A stretch of 64,000 nucleotides of DNA, from contig QZKU01000145.1 of NCBI GenBank assembly GCA_003598085.1, positions 12,610 to 76,609 of the forward strand, in the 5' to 3' direction. The notes beneath the pieces are model-generated. The model was given only the letters and a program-made list of their open reading frames with translations. It was not told the origin of the DNA and made no database searches. Source of the stretch: Candidatus Abyssobacteria bacterium SURF_5 (GTDB lineage: Bacteria; Abyssobacteria; SURF-5). A program made the translations under genes and the position numbers. This document shows, piece after piece, positions 26,944 through 36,500 of this stretch (its first letter is position 1; every line of letters starts with the position of its first letter).

Positions 26944-27462
26944 TCATCCCATCAATTCCGAAATCTTTTTGTTCAGCTTCCGCCGGCGGCGCACGTTTGA
27001 GCCGAGAAGAACAGTCCACCGCAACACGTAGTAAGCGACGATTCCCAGAAACGCGCCATAGAGCGCTCCCCACATGATGTCCGGCGTCGCGCCCACGAGC
27101 GCGCCCGTCACCTTGAAGGCGGTATTCGCATCATCGACTCGCTTCGACAGGTCCTCGCCGAGCACGATCCTGAGGGAATCGCCCAACCGCTGCTCTTCGC
27201 CGATCAGCGGATATAACGCCTTTGCGGCCTGATATTCAGCGCCGGCTATCAAGCCTATGAAGGGCGCTCCATAGCGCAGGACGAATCCGCTCGCTCCCGA
27301 AAACAGCCTGCCGGCCAACGAGCGCCTCCGCAATGGACCGTAGCGGCGGGCCATCTCACGCACCTCGTCACGGTCGATTGTGGCAGGAAGATAATCAAGC
27401 TCCCGGTCGAGCAACTGGTTCCGCGCAATGTTCCGCTTCAATCGCTTTCCAACCGTCCCCAT
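26944..27462 (-). CDS. Uncharacterised protein with a hydrophobic helical core
   Basis: 172 residues that I do not recognise. A basic, charged N-terminus (1-60) precedes hydrophobic stretches around residues 62-80 (FVLRYGAPFIGLIAGAEY) and 115-145 (TGALVGATPDIMWGALYGAFLGIVAYYVLRW). The C-terminus is very basic (NVRRRRKLNKK). It may be a small inner-membrane protein with two or three helices. A GGAGGGAGAAG ribosome site precedes its ATG, and it is probably cotranscribed with the downstream orphan ABC ATPase. Confidence 0.6.
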   Translation of the reverse strand: MGTVGKRLKRNIARNQLLDRELDYLPATIDRDEVREMARRYGPLRRRSLAGRLFSGASGFVLRYGAPFIGLIAGAEYQAAKALYPLIGEEQRLGDSLRIVLGEDLSKRVDDANTAFKVTGALVGATPDIMWGALYGAFLGIVAYYVLRWTVLLGSNVRRRRKLNKKISELMG

Positions 27463-27837
27463 TACTTCTCCCTCCGATCAAAGATGCAGCGGCCTTTGGA
27501 GGATCTCTCTAGTTATGGTAGTTTAACCGACCGCTTCTGTCAACCCGCTCAGCCAGAGCGATCCGGGCACCTGCGATTCTTGACTTGTCGCCTCCGCCGA
27601 CTTTATAGTGACAGTGAATTTGTCCAACGGTCGCGATGAGAACTGCCCAATGCAGTGGGGACTGACACCACATACGGAAGTGCGAAGGGACCGGCTCCGG
27701 GAAGTGATGCCTTTTTGAATTCGCAGGATGGCGCCTGTCCCCAAAGCAAGAACAGCCGTCCAACCGTCGGACAGTCTCGCAGTCACACTTCGGCGGATTA
27801 ACGAGGCGCATCAGACAGAGAGGAAAGGAGCGGCTAC
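27463..27837. other. 375-base intergenic region upstream of the crotonase gene
   Basis: No gene is apparent. The only supported element is the promoter-like pair at 27580-27609. Short frames on the minus strand are compositionally non-coding. Confidence 0.5.
27580..27609 (+). promoter_or_regulatory. Candidate sigma-70 promoter of the crotonase gene
   Basis: TTGACT and TATAGT are separated by 18 bases, about 230 bases before the coding start. Reasonable boxes, but the long leader makes it tentative. Confidence 0.4.
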
Positions 27838-28572
27838 ATGGACTACAGCCATTACAAGGATATTGCCGTCGAGCGCAAAGGCCGGATTTTGTCGTTGACC
27901 CTGAATCGACCCGAAAGTCTTAACGCCGTTACGCCCGCCATGCATGCGGAGCTTGCCGCTATTTTCAGCGACATTCGAAAGGACGATGAGGCTGACGTGG
28001 TGACGCTGACCGGCGCGGGCAGGGGCTTTTGCGCAGGAGCCGATCTGAAGCATCCGATCCCCGACAAGGAAACCGCCGACCGGATATTCGTTGAAGGAAA
28101 GGAAATCATTCTGAATATCCTCGAGATCGACAAGCCGATCATCACCGGCGTGAACGGCCCGGCGGCCGGCCTCGGCGCCACGCTTGCCGTGTTCGGCGAT
28201 ATCGTCATAGCGTCTGATCGCGCCCGCATCGGCGACACGCACGTGAAAGTCGGGCTGGCAGCCGGTGACGGAGGCGCCGTCATCTGGCCGATTCTGGTCG
28301 GCGTGAACAAAGCGAAGGAGCTGCTGATGACCGGCGAGGTGATCGACGCTCAGGAAGCCCTGCGGATCGGGCTCGTCAATCATGTGGTTCCGCACGAGAA
28401 ACTGAATGAGACCGTCATGGAGATGGCGCAACGGCTCGCTTCCGGCGATACCATGGCCATCCGTAACACCAAGAAAGCGGTCAACCTGTACGTGAAATGG
28501 ATGATGAACCAGGTATTCGAGTATTCGCTCCTTCTGGAATACCAATGCGCAATGAGAGTTTTCGGGCGCTGA
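27838..28572 (+). CDS. Crotonase-superfamily protein lacking the enoyl-CoA hydratase glutamates
   Basis: 244 residues with the crotonase fold. The oxyanion-hole segment is GAGRGFCAGADL (about residue 61) and the second one is GVNGPAAGLGA (about 104). Aligned without gaps to classical enoyl-CoA hydratase, the two catalytic Glu positions (GGCE and PEILLG) are Thr and His (GLGAT and THVKVG). The family signature GDGGAVIWP follows. It is thus a CoA-thioester-binding crotonase, but simple water addition by the standard mechanism is unlikely. Isomerase or another crotonase reaction is possible. It stands alone, with a GGAAAGGAG ribosome site, and converges on the radical SAM gene. Confidence 0.8.
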   Translation: MDYSHYKDIAVERKGRILSLTLNRPESLNAVTPAMHAELAAIFSDIRKDDEADVVTLTGAGRGFCAGADLKHPIPDKETADRIFVEGKEIILNILEIDKPIITGVNGPAAGLGATLAVFGDIVIASDRARIGDTHVKVGLAAGDGGAVIWPILVGVNKAKELLMTGEVIDAQEALRIGLVNHVVPHEKLNETVMEMAQRLASGDTMAIRNTKKAVNLYVKWMMNQVFEYSLLLEYQCAMRVFGR

Positions 28573-28576
28573 ACTG

Positions 28577-29527
28577 CTATTCGTGCGTTACGCTCGATTT
28601 GACCTGGTAATAAAGAACTCCATCCCGAAGGACTTGGTGCAGGAGATTTTCTTCGAGGAGTTTCTGCAGATGTTTCACTGCTTCATTTCGGTGAATTCCG
28701 AGCCCTTTCGAGATGTCTTCGAGCGTGCATGGACGGCGTCGCAACAGAGCAAGCACTTCCTCAGTCACCCTTTGCTGCTCCGGCTCGGCCGGATGCCGGC
28801 CATATGGCGTTATTACCTCAGCATTCTCAAAAAAATCGCAGATACGCGCCATTTCAGCGTCGGGCACCCTCTCGGCCCAGCCTTCCGCGGGCGGACGGAT
28901 CACCGTGTTCAGTTGGAGCTTGTCCGCAACAATTCGCTCCGCACATTTTTTTATTCGATCAAGGGCGGGTGCGGACGTGTTGATGTTATTGACCAGAAAC
29001 ACTTCAAGCCATAGTTGTCCGGAATATTCCTTTCGGAAGAGAGAAAGTCCTTCAACGACCTGATCGAATTTCAATTCGGGAGCGGGCCGATTGATCTTCT
29101 GGAAAAGAGCTTCGTCGCCCGCATCGAGCGAGGGCACCACAAGGTCGGCCGGCAGAAGGTCCGCCCGCACCGCCTCATCCCATAAGAGCGATCCGTTCGT
29201 GAGGACGGCAACAGGAATCGCGCTCTTGTGCTTGATCGCTTTGATGAGCTTGCCGATTTCCGAGTGAAGCGTCGGTTCTCCCGAACCCGAAAGCGTTATA
29301 TAGTCCGGCCGCTCGCCTCCTTCAAGCTTCCGCCAGAGCTGGCTCAAGATGTCCGAAAGCGGAACGTATTCTTTACGAGCAATGGTTCGACAAGTTGTCC
29401 GGCCTAGCTGACAGTATATGCAATCGAAGCTGCATGTCTTGAAGGGAACCAGATCAAGCCCCAGAGAGCGCCCCAACCGCCTCGAGGGAACCGGCCCAAA
29501 AACGTACCTGCAGTTTGGCTTCGTCAT
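28577..29527 (-). CDS. Radical SAM protein (COG0731-like) with C-terminal winged helix
   Basis: 316 residues. FGPVPSRRLGRSLGLDL (about residue 8) and the radical SAM cluster CSFDCIYCQLG (CxxxCxxC, about 30-38) are followed by SAM-site motifs such as TLSGSGEPTLH. After the barrel, the last 80 residues form a winged-helix-like domain (RRPCTLEDISKGLGIHRNEAVKHLQKL), likely nucleic-acid or regulatory. Proteins of this COG resemble the wyosine TYW1 barrel, but bacterial members are uncharacterised. The ATG at 29527 with its GGAGAG is preferred over GTG 29551. A small zinc-ribbon gene lies 99 bases upstream, suggesting a joint operon. Confidence 0.82.
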   Translation of the reverse strand: MTKPNCRYVFGPVPSRRLGRSLGLDLVPFKTCSFDCIYCQLGRTTCRTIARKEYVPLSDILSQLWRKLEGGERPDYITLSGSGEPTLHSEIGKLIKAIKHKSAIPVAVLTNGSLLWDEAVRADLLPADLVVPSLDAGDEALFQKINRPAPELKFDQVVEGLSLFRKEYSGQLWLEVFLVNNINTSAPALDRIKKCAERIVADKLQLNTVIRPPAEGWAERVPDAEMARICDFFENAEVITPYGRHPAEPEQQRVTEEVLALLRRRPCTLEDISKGLGIHRNEAVKHLQKLLEENLLHQVLRDGVLYYQVKSSVTHE

Positions 29528-29626
29528 CTCTCTCCGTAGTTGGGTGACCACCGACTATGAAATGGCCGCCTGAGCACAAGCGGCGCCCTCACCAGCCGGT
29601 TGGCTTCGCCAACCCTGCCCCCTCGC

Positions 29627-29827
29627 TTACTGCTCCCTCGCCATAACCGAGCCGCACTTCGGACATTTGACCTGATAGCATGGCACTCCCCGCTCGTGAG
29701 TCGCTTTATGGCCGCAGTTGGGGCACACGCAATTGCCGCCGGGTCCCAGCCGGAAACCGCCGCCTCTTCCCATCCCGCCGCCCATCCCGCCGCCGCCTCC
29801 GCGGCGTCCCGAACCTGTTCCAGTCAT
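29627..29827 (-). CDS. Small Gly-rich zinc-ribbon protein
   Basis: 66 residues. A Gly/Met/Arg-rich N-terminal half is followed by a zinc ribbon with CPNCGHKATHE and a second CPKCG. Similar tiny proteins (DUF5320- or NifX-associated) occur beside radical SAM and NifX/NifB-like genes in anaerobes, as here. The function is unknown. The start is set by a GGAGGAACTGAG ribosome site directly before ATG 29827. Confidence 0.7.
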   Translation of the reverse strand: MTGTGSGRRGGGGGMGGGMGRGGGFRLGPGGNCVCPNCGHKATHERGVPCYQVKCPKCGSVMAREQ

Positions 29828-29847
29828 CTCAGTTCCTCCTCGCATAC

Positions 29848-29860
29848 TTGGGTAACCCAA
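29848..29860. promoter_or_regulatory. TTGGGTAACCCAA palindrome, possible operator
   Basis: A perfect 13-base inverted repeat (TTGGG, centre TAA, CCCAA) lies 20 bases before the zinc-ribbon protein start. It is in a good position for a repressor site, though short enough to be chance. Confidence 0.3.
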
Positions 29861-30378
29861 ATGCTTGTTTAAAAGTTGCCGAGGCGTCCCTATATCAGCT
29901 TAACCTTCCCATCCAAAATTGAATAACGCCTCAGTCCGGCACATCGTTCTCCACTCACTCTCGTTCTGAGCATCAATAATGCCAACGAAAAAGACTCTCC
30001 GCTTGCCAAGTCGCAAGGCATTGACAACACGTGCTTTAAATCCTTGCCTGTTGAGCTTTTGTCAACGCCACGAGGAATGGGGATTGCAGCCGCGCAAAAC
30101 AATGTCTCTTCTCAATTGCACTCTTGCAAAAGAATTGGGCGATCTCGCTCACAACGAACTGCGGGAATGTATCCGTGCGGATATGTAGAGGATATGGATT
30201 GGATGGTGCGGAACAACGCGCTCGATATATTTTCCACCGCATTGGCGGCCGTATGATCATAAAACGAGCAGGATTGTCCATCGGAAACGTCTCTTCCGTT
30301 GATTCGGGTGGAGCGACCACCGATAGGGGAAGCCTCTATCGCGCGCGTGTTTCGCTGTCAGCGCAGGACGAATAAAGT
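29861..30378. other. 518-base gap without a recognisable gene
   Basis: Short open frames on both strands (up to 94 codons on the minus strand) show no family resemblance and overlap one another. The base composition is more AT-rich and irregular than the neighbouring genes. It may be decayed coding sequence, but nothing supports a specific origin. Confidence 0.5.
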
Positions 30379-30771
30379 TTAGGAAGCCTCCTCACGAGGA
30401 CATGCCAGCGCTTCCTCTACCGCCGCGAGAAATTTATCCGGATCGACGGGCTTATCAAACACCGCGGCCGGTTTTCTGACGGCGAGGTCGCGCCCGGCAA
30501 GGCCGCTGACCACGATGATGGGCGTATGCTTCAGCTCCTTGTCTCTGGATAACTTGCGCGCGAAATCCGTGCCGGTCCTCTTCGGCATCAGAAGGTCGAG
30601 AATCACAAGATCCGGCTTTTCGCGGCGAGCCGCTTCGTAGGCCTCCTCCACGTTGTACGTCGGAATCGGTTGGTAGCCGTTCTTTCGCAAGAGCGTCTCG
30701 AAGAAGACCACTACGTGTTTCTCGTCATCCAGAATCAGAATCTTCTTCTTTTCTTGATCGCCGTTCTTCAT
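30379..30771 (-). CDS. Single-domain response regulator
   Basis: 130 residues forming one receiver domain. The acidic pair is LDDEK, the phospho-acceptor Asp is in LVILDLLMPKRTG, the Thr/Ser switch is in VVSGLAG, and the Lys is in VFDKPVDPDK. There is no output domain. It most resembles stand-alone receivers that act through protein contacts or phosphorelay. It has no adjacent kinase. The closest one is far downstream in the Hdr locus, which has its own receiver. Confidence 0.85.
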   Translation of the reverse strand: MKNGDQEKKKILILDDEKHVVVFFETLLRKNGYQPIPTYNVEEAYEAARREKPDLVILDLLMPKRTGTDFARKLSRDKELKHTPIIVVSGLAGRDLAVRKPAAVFDKPVDPDKFLAAVEEALACPREEAS

Positions 30772-30927
30772 TCGTTTATCCTTTCGTATGACCGGCAGCT
30801 CAGACCGGTTGATGCCGAGTGATGATCTTTTGTCATGTTGCTCCTCCTCGAAGCCTTCCTTTCGCTGATCTCATGCCGATTCGTTTGCGATTGGGCGCAC
30901 GGCGGAAATCCCGCCAGTTCTTGGATG

Positions 30928-31917
30928 TCACACTTCTTTCAGAATATCGTTTATGTAGTACTTGGAGTACAGAGCGCTCACCGGATTGTTTGCGAGCGAC
31001 TTGTCTTTTACGAACAGGGTGGACATGGGCGCCTCGCTGTATCGCGCGAAAATGCAGTCGCATCCCACGCACAGTCCCACCGCCGCGTTGATATCCGTCT
31101 TCAGGCTGTTCAGTACGCGCGCCTGCCCGATCGGATTGCAGCACATCCCTTCGACGGCCGTTATGGCATCATGCTGCGTCTGCCCCCCGATTCTGCAGCA
31201 CACAGTGCTCACCTTGAAAAAGCGCCGGAGCAGGCGCGTGAGTATCTCGACTTCCTGAAACATCTCCACGCAGAAAGCGATCCCGATATGTTTGTATTCC
31301 ATGCCGAGGCAGTAATAAATAAACTCGGCAATGCGACACAGCTTCCTGTCTGTCTCCGCGGATATATCCGCAGTGACTTCCATCGAATGCCGAAGGTCAG
31401 AGTACTCGTCCGCCAAGAAAAGGTCCTTCGTGTCATTCGTGCAACTCTTGTTCTCCATGCACGGACGATCGATACATTCCACACAATCGATCCTGTCCTT
31501 CTTCTGCGCGGATTCTTCTACCGGCTCCCTGTCGAGCAGGATCGCCCTCACGCTCGAAGCAAGCGCGCCGGCCTGGTTCGATAATCCGAACCCTGTCTCC
31601 AAACGGCCGCTGAGAAGGGCGGAAAGGATATCCTCTACTTCAGCCGCCACGTTGTAAATGACTCTTATCCCGAATGAATCCGCCCTCTCGATAAAATCCT
31701 CTTCTATTGCGCCGCAGATGAAGAGATCGATGCGCAGATTTACCAGTTGCGCGAGCCGTTCTTCATCACTCATGCCGCCTGTATCTATGATTTTCCTCGA
31801 GACCACTTCATTGTCTTTAATGCTGACGAGCAACATCTGGTCCGAATAGATACACCGGGGAGATACCCGCGTGCCGAATAAGGGGATTGCAACTCTCACA
31901 ATCTGGTTCCTGTTCAT
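30928..31917 (-). CDS. Fusion of a NifX/NifB-type cofactor-binding domain with a DUF1847 cysteine-rich domain
   Basis: 329 residues. The first 125 form a dinitrogenase-cofactor-binding (NifX-like) domain (VRVAIPLFGTRVSPRC, then ADSFGIRVIYNVAAEVEDIL). A linker with CVECIDRPCMENKSC leads to a DUF1847-like domain (about 180-329) with many Cys (CRIAEF, FCVEMF, VCCRIGG, GMCCNPIGQA, LCVGCDCIF) and the conserved ending NPVSALYSKYYINDIL. Each part is known from anaerobes and both are suspected metal or cluster binders. The fusion is less common. It is divergent from the Hdr operon and may serve its cluster assembly or sensing, by inference from position only. Confidence 0.75.
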   Translation of the reverse strand: MNRNQIVRVAIPLFGTRVSPRCIYSDQMLLVSIKDNEVVSRKIIDTGGMSDEERLAQLVNLRIDLFICGAIEEDFIERADSFGIRVIYNVAAEVEDILSALLSGRLETGFGLSNQAGALASSVRAILLDREPVEESAQKKDRIDCVECIDRPCMENKSCTNDTKDLFLADEYSDLRHSMEVTADISAETDRKLCRIAEFIYYCLGMEYKHIGIAFCVEMFQEVEILTRLLRRFFKVSTVCCRIGGQTQHDAITAVEGMCCNPIGQARVLNSLKTDINAAVGLCVGCDCIFARYSEAPMSTLFVKDKSLANNPVSALYSKYYINDILKEV

Positions 31918-32279
31918 TCCCTCAGCGCGCGAAGCGCATGTCCTCCAACCGAATGAATTGCCGGCGCACTCGCTCTTCTCTTGCCCGCCGGAATTCCTTC
32001 CAAAAACAATTCGGGCAATAACTGTGCCAAACCCCCGCGCCGTTGTTTCCGTCGCGGACGGAGCGGCAACATGCCCCCTTTATCGACGTTCACTGCATCT
32101 TCTCCGCAAAAAGCGGAGCGCTCGGGGACGCCGCCGGTGTTACATCGGGTGCTGCATGCAGCGCTGCACCGCAATAGTTCTTGATCGCGCGCTGCCCGCC
32201 CGCCCGTAAGACTGCGGCAACCCGTAAGCCGCCTTCGAAAAATTTTCTTTAGCGGAGCGACAGCCAGTGTCGATGTATT
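31918..32279. other. Intergenic region between the NifX fusion and the Hdr operon
   Basis: No gene is supported; the frames seen are low-complexity shadows. It contains a perfect CTCCGC-AAAAA-GCGGAG hairpin (32102-32118) and a GCTGCATGCAGC palindrome (32151-32162). Both lie 160-220 bases before the sigma-54 promoter, within the range where enhancer-binding proteins bind. Confidence 0.45.
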
Positions 32280-32300
32280 CCGCGGCATGACCTGCCGCGG
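32280..32300. promoter_or_regulatory. CCGCGGCA-N5-TGCCGCGG inverted repeat
   Basis: A perfect 8-base-arm palindrome with a 5-base centre, ending 20 bases before the sigma-54 -24 box. It is a candidate regulator site for the Hdr operon. Confidence 0.5.
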
Positions 32301-32319
32301 CCGTGCGGAGCATTTGACG

Positions 32320-32336
32320 GTGGCATAGTTTTTGCC
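32320..32336 (+). promoter_or_regulatory. Sigma-54 (-24/-12) promoter of the Hdr operon
   Basis: TGGCATAGTTTTTGCC has GG (32322-32323) and GC (32334-32335) separated by exactly 10 bases, one base off the TGGCAC consensus at -24. It is about 100 bases before the first Hdr gene. A sigma-54 activator gene closes the same locus, which supports the assignment. Confidence 0.65.
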
Positions 32337-32434
32337 CAACTAAAAGACGGTGGTGGCATCCGACGCCATGAGGAAACGGCGAGCGAGCATTGAGCCGCCC
32401 CGCAAATGGAGCTTGAGAACAGGAGGTTCTTCAT

Positions 32435-33574
32435 ATGGCTTCTGTTTCCCCGATGCTTGAAATAACCGACGCCATCATGGAGGTCGGCGGCAAGACTCTG
32501 AAGGTATGCATGCAGTGCGGCACGTGCACGGGAGTATGTCCCTGGAATCTGGTGGACGAATTCAGCCCGAGGCTCTTGATCCGGCTGGTCAGCCTGGGCA
32601 TCGAAGGATATGAACAGGACAGCCTGTGGAATTGCGTCACCTGCGCCACGTGCGTCACCCGGTGCCCCCGTGGAATCGATATCATCGATGTCATCAGATC
32701 GACGCGGAGCGTCATGCTCGAGAGCGGAATCGTGCCGCCGGCCTATCGCGTGCCTCTCGCAAGCCTGCGCAATGAGGGGAATCCGTGGAGCTCTCCCCGC
32801 TCGGAACGCGCGGATTGGGCGGCAAAATTGAATATTCCCGAGTTCTCCGAGGCGACCGAACATCTGCTTTTCGCCTGCTGCACCCATGCGTATGACGCCC
32901 GAAACAGGAAGGTCCTGAAGGAGACGGCCGAACTGCTTCTAAAAGGAGGCGCCTCCGTCGGCATTATCGGAACCGAGGAAAGCTGCTGCGGCGACCAGGC
33001 GCATAAATGCGGCGCTCTGGAAACATATACGGCGCTGCAGGAAGCCAATACCGAGCTTTTTGCCGCTCGCGGAGTCAGAAAGATCATCACCACGTCTCCT
33101 CATTGCCTGAATCTGTTCATCAAGGAGTATAAAGGCGAGTTCGATGCAGTCCATTACACGCAAGTCTTCGCGAAGCTCATCAAGGAGAAAAAGCTTGTTC
33201 CTGCAAAACCGGTCCCATTGAAGGTCGCCTATCACGATCCCTGCTACCTGGGCCGCCACAACAACATTTATGATGAGCCGAGAGACGTTCTCCGCAGCAT
33301 TCCCGCACTGGAGTACGTGGAACTTCCCCGATGCAAGCAAAGGAGCCTGTGCTGCGGCGGAGGCGGAGGCGGCATCTGGTCTGAAATCGAAGTCGAAAAA
33401 CGTTTCAGCGTGCTGCGCATACGGGAGGCGAAGGAAGCCGGCGCAAACGTGATAGCCACCGCGTGCCCGTTCTGCATGATCATGCTCGAGGACGGCCTGA
33501 AGGCTTCAGGCATCGATGAGAGCGAGATGAAGATTCTCGATGTGAGCGAGTTACTCTATGAATCGGTCGAATAA
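32435..33574 (+). CDS. HdrD-like Fe-S protein (ferredoxin plus two CCG domains)
   Basis: 379 residues. The N-terminal ferredoxin part has CMQCGTCTGVCPW and CVTCATCVTRCP (residues 24-80), like HdrC. It is followed by two cysteine-rich CCG domains as in HdrB/HdrD: ESCCGDQ (about 184) and LCCGGGGGGIW (about 304) with CPFC (about 346). Such proteins carry an unusual Fe-S cluster that reduces disulfides or passes electrons to other acceptors. With the separate HdrB/HdrC at the other end, the locus has two disulfide-reductase-type outlets. It has a strong AGGAGG ribosome site and is first in the operon. Confidence 0.85.
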   Translation: MASVSPMLEITDAIMEVGGKTLKVCMQCGTCTGVCPWNLVDEFSPRLLIRLVSLGIEGYEQDSLWNCVTCATCVTRCPRGIDIIDVIRSTRSVMLESGIVPPAYRVPLASLRNEGNPWSSPRSERADWAAKLNIPEFSEATEHLLFACCTHAYDARNRKVLKETAELLLKGGASVGIIGTEESCCGDQAHKCGALETYTALQEANTELFAARGVRKIITTSPHCLNLFIKEYKGEFDAVHYTQVFAKLIKEKKLVPAKPVPLKVAYHDPCYLGRHNNIYDEPRDVLRSIPALEYVELPRCKQRSLCCGGGGGGIWSEIEVEKRFSVLRIREAKEAGANVIATACPFCMIMLEDGLKASGIDESEMKILDVSELLYESVE

Positions 33575-33589
33575 AACGGCGGGGAAATC

Positions 33590-36500
33590 ATGAGCAGAGA
33601 ATTTCCATTAAGAGAGGAACGAATCGGTTTCTATATCTGTCATTGCGGTATCAATATCGCATTCAAGGTCAGATGCGCTGAAGTAGCCGAGTATATCGGA
33701 ACATTGCCCGGCGTCGCCGTCTCGCGCGATTACCTGTTCATGTGCTCTGATCCCGGGCAGGAGATTATCGAGAAAGACATCAGGGAGCTCGACCTGACGC
33801 GCGTGGTGGTCGCTTCCTGCTCCCCCCGCATGCACGAGCATACCTTCAGGGCGGCATGCGCGCGAGCCGGCCTCAACCCCTTCCGGGCATTTCATCATGT
33901 CTGCGTCCGGGAGCATGTATCCTGGGTCACTCTCGACGAAGACCAGGCCACCGAGAAAGCAAAACTGCTCGCTCGCGCCGGCATCAGGCGCGTGCGATAT
34001 CAATCCGACCTCTTTCCCAAAACCTTCCCCGTCAATCCCAACACGCTCGTGGTCGGCGGCGGAATCACCGGAATGCAAGCGTCGCTTGACGTCGCAAAGG
34101 CAGGTTACAAGGTGTATCTCGTCGAGCGGCAGGCCACTATCGGCGGCCACATGCTCCAATACGACAAGACCTTCCCGACCATGGACTGCGCCGCCTGCAT
34201 CGGTACGCCCAAGATGGTCGCCGTCGGCCAGAATCCGAACATCGAAATTCTCTCCCTGAGCGAGGTCGAAGAGATCAGCGGTTTCGTCGGCAACTTCAAG
34301 GTCAAAGTGAGAAAGCACGCCCGCTACGTGAAAGCTGACAAGTGCACAGGCTGCGCCGAATGCACCAAGTATTGTCCCATCATCGTGCCGAATGAATGGG
34401 ATGTGAACACGAAGCAGCGCAACGCCGTGTACCGGCCGTTCCCGCAAGCGGTCCCCATCACGTTCGCCATCGATAAAAAGGACAGGGGCCCCTGCGTCCA
34501 GACGTGTCCCGCCGGCACCAATGTGCAAGGCTACGTCACGATGATCCGAGAGGGCAAATACAAGGAAGCCCTCAAGATAATCATGGAAAACCTCCCGCTC
34601 CCGGGCGTGCTCGGCAGAGTCTGTCCGGCCCCATGCGAAAAAGAGTGCAGGAGAGGCGAAGTCGATGAGCCGGTTTCAATCCGGAACCTGAAGCGCTTCG
34701 CCGCCGACCAGGCGGATTGGGAAACGCTCGAACTGCCCGAAATCGATATGAAGCCGCCTGAGGAAAAGGTGGCGATCGTGGGATCGGGCCCGGCAGGCCT
34801 TGCCTGCGCGTATTTCCTCGCCCGAAAAGGATATCATCCGACCGTCTTCGAGGCCTTGCCGGAGGTCGGCGGCATGCTGCGGGCCGGCATCCCCGATTAC
34901 CGCCTGCCGCCCGAGGTGCTCAATCGCGAAGTGAATTATATCCGCCGCCTGGGAGTCGAGATCAAGACCAACGCTCCCATCGGCGGAGAAACAACAATCG
35001 AGAGCCTCCTCGCCAATGGCTTCAAGGCAGTGTTCTTGTCGACCGGCGCCCACAACGAATTCAAACTCGGTGTCGAGGGCGAAGACGCCGCAGGCGTGCT
35101 GAAAGGAATCTCGTTCCTGCGCGACGTGAATTTCTGCGCGAATGGAGAGGTGGGCAAGAAGGCCGTCGTTATCGGCGGCGGCGCGGTCGCCATGGACGTG
35201 GCCCGCGTCGCTCGGCGCAAGGGCGCCTCGGAAGTGCACGTCTATTGCCTTGAGAAGCGACACGAAATGCCCGCGTGGGTCGAGGAGATCGAAGCCGCCG
35301 AGGCCGAAGGAATCGAGATTCATAATGCATGGGGCGTCAAACGGATATTGACGAACGACGCGAAAGTCAAGGGCATCGAGTTCAAGCGATGTACCGCGGT
35401 ATTTGACGAAAACAAGAGATTCAGTCCGCAGTACGATGATTCTGAAACCATAACCGAAAACTGCAATACGGTTCTGGTTGCAATCGGCCAGAGACCTGAT
35501 CTGTCCTGCCTCAACGGCTCGAAGGATGTCCAGCTTACCCGAAGAGGCCTTATTGCCGCCGATCCGGTCACCTTGCAGACCAGCAAGCCCGGCGTTTTTG
35601 CGGGCGGCGAAATGTATTCCGGGCCCTCGCTTGTGGTGCAGGCGGTGGCGACCGGCAAGGAGGCCGCCATTTCCATCGAGCGCTACTTGAAGAGCGAAGA
35701 CCTTGTTCTCGACAGGCCCGAGCGTCCAAAGGGCGAGAACTGGGCCCCCATCCCTGAAGACGTCCAGAAGGCCGCTCGTGCGAAAATGCCCGAACTCGCG
35801 CCCGCTGACAGAGTGAACGGCTTCGTCGAAGTCGAGACGGGCTTCACCGAGGAGCAAGCCAGAGCCGAAGCCGCCCGCTGTCTCTCGTGCGGCGTGTGCT
35901 GCGAGTGCAAGCAGTGCGTGCCCGCTTGCGAGGCGAAGGCAATCGACCACGATGCCAAGGACGAAATCGTCACGCTCGACGTGGGCTCAATTATCCTGGC
36001 CACCGGCTTCGACATCATGGACCCGACGCCGATGCAGGAGTACGGCTACGGCAAATACCGCAATGTTCTGACAAGCTTGGAATTCGAGCGCCTCTCCAAC
36101 GCCACGGGTCCCACCTCCGGCAAAATCCTTCTCCGGGACCCGAACGACAGGTGGAACCACACCCGGCCCCCCAAGAGCGTCGCATTCCTGCACTGCGTCG
36201 GCAGCCGCGACAAAAACTATCACGACTATTGCTCGCGAACCTGCTGTATGTACGCGCTGAAAATGGCGCACCTGGTTAAGGACAAGTGCGGCCATGACAC
36301 GCAGGTGTTCAATTTCTACATCGATATGCGGTGCTTCGGAAAAGGACAGGAGGAGTTTTACCGCCGCATCCAGGATGAGGGCGTGAGGATGGTCCGGGGC
36401 AAGGCCGTCGAGGTGACCGATAAGGCGGAGGACCCGAGCGAAGAAGGAATGCTCATCGTACGGGCGGAAGACTCGCTGATCGGCAAAATGCTGAGGGTGC

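Noticed and set aside
29979-30320. Overlapping open frames on both strands in the 29.9-30.4 kb gap
   Set aside because: Neither has a ribosome site, family motif or codon pattern like its neighbours.
31914-32339. 141-codon minus-strand frame upstream of the Hdr operon
   Set aside because: It covers the sigma-54 promoter and palindromes and has low-complexity Arg/Ala composition with no family match.
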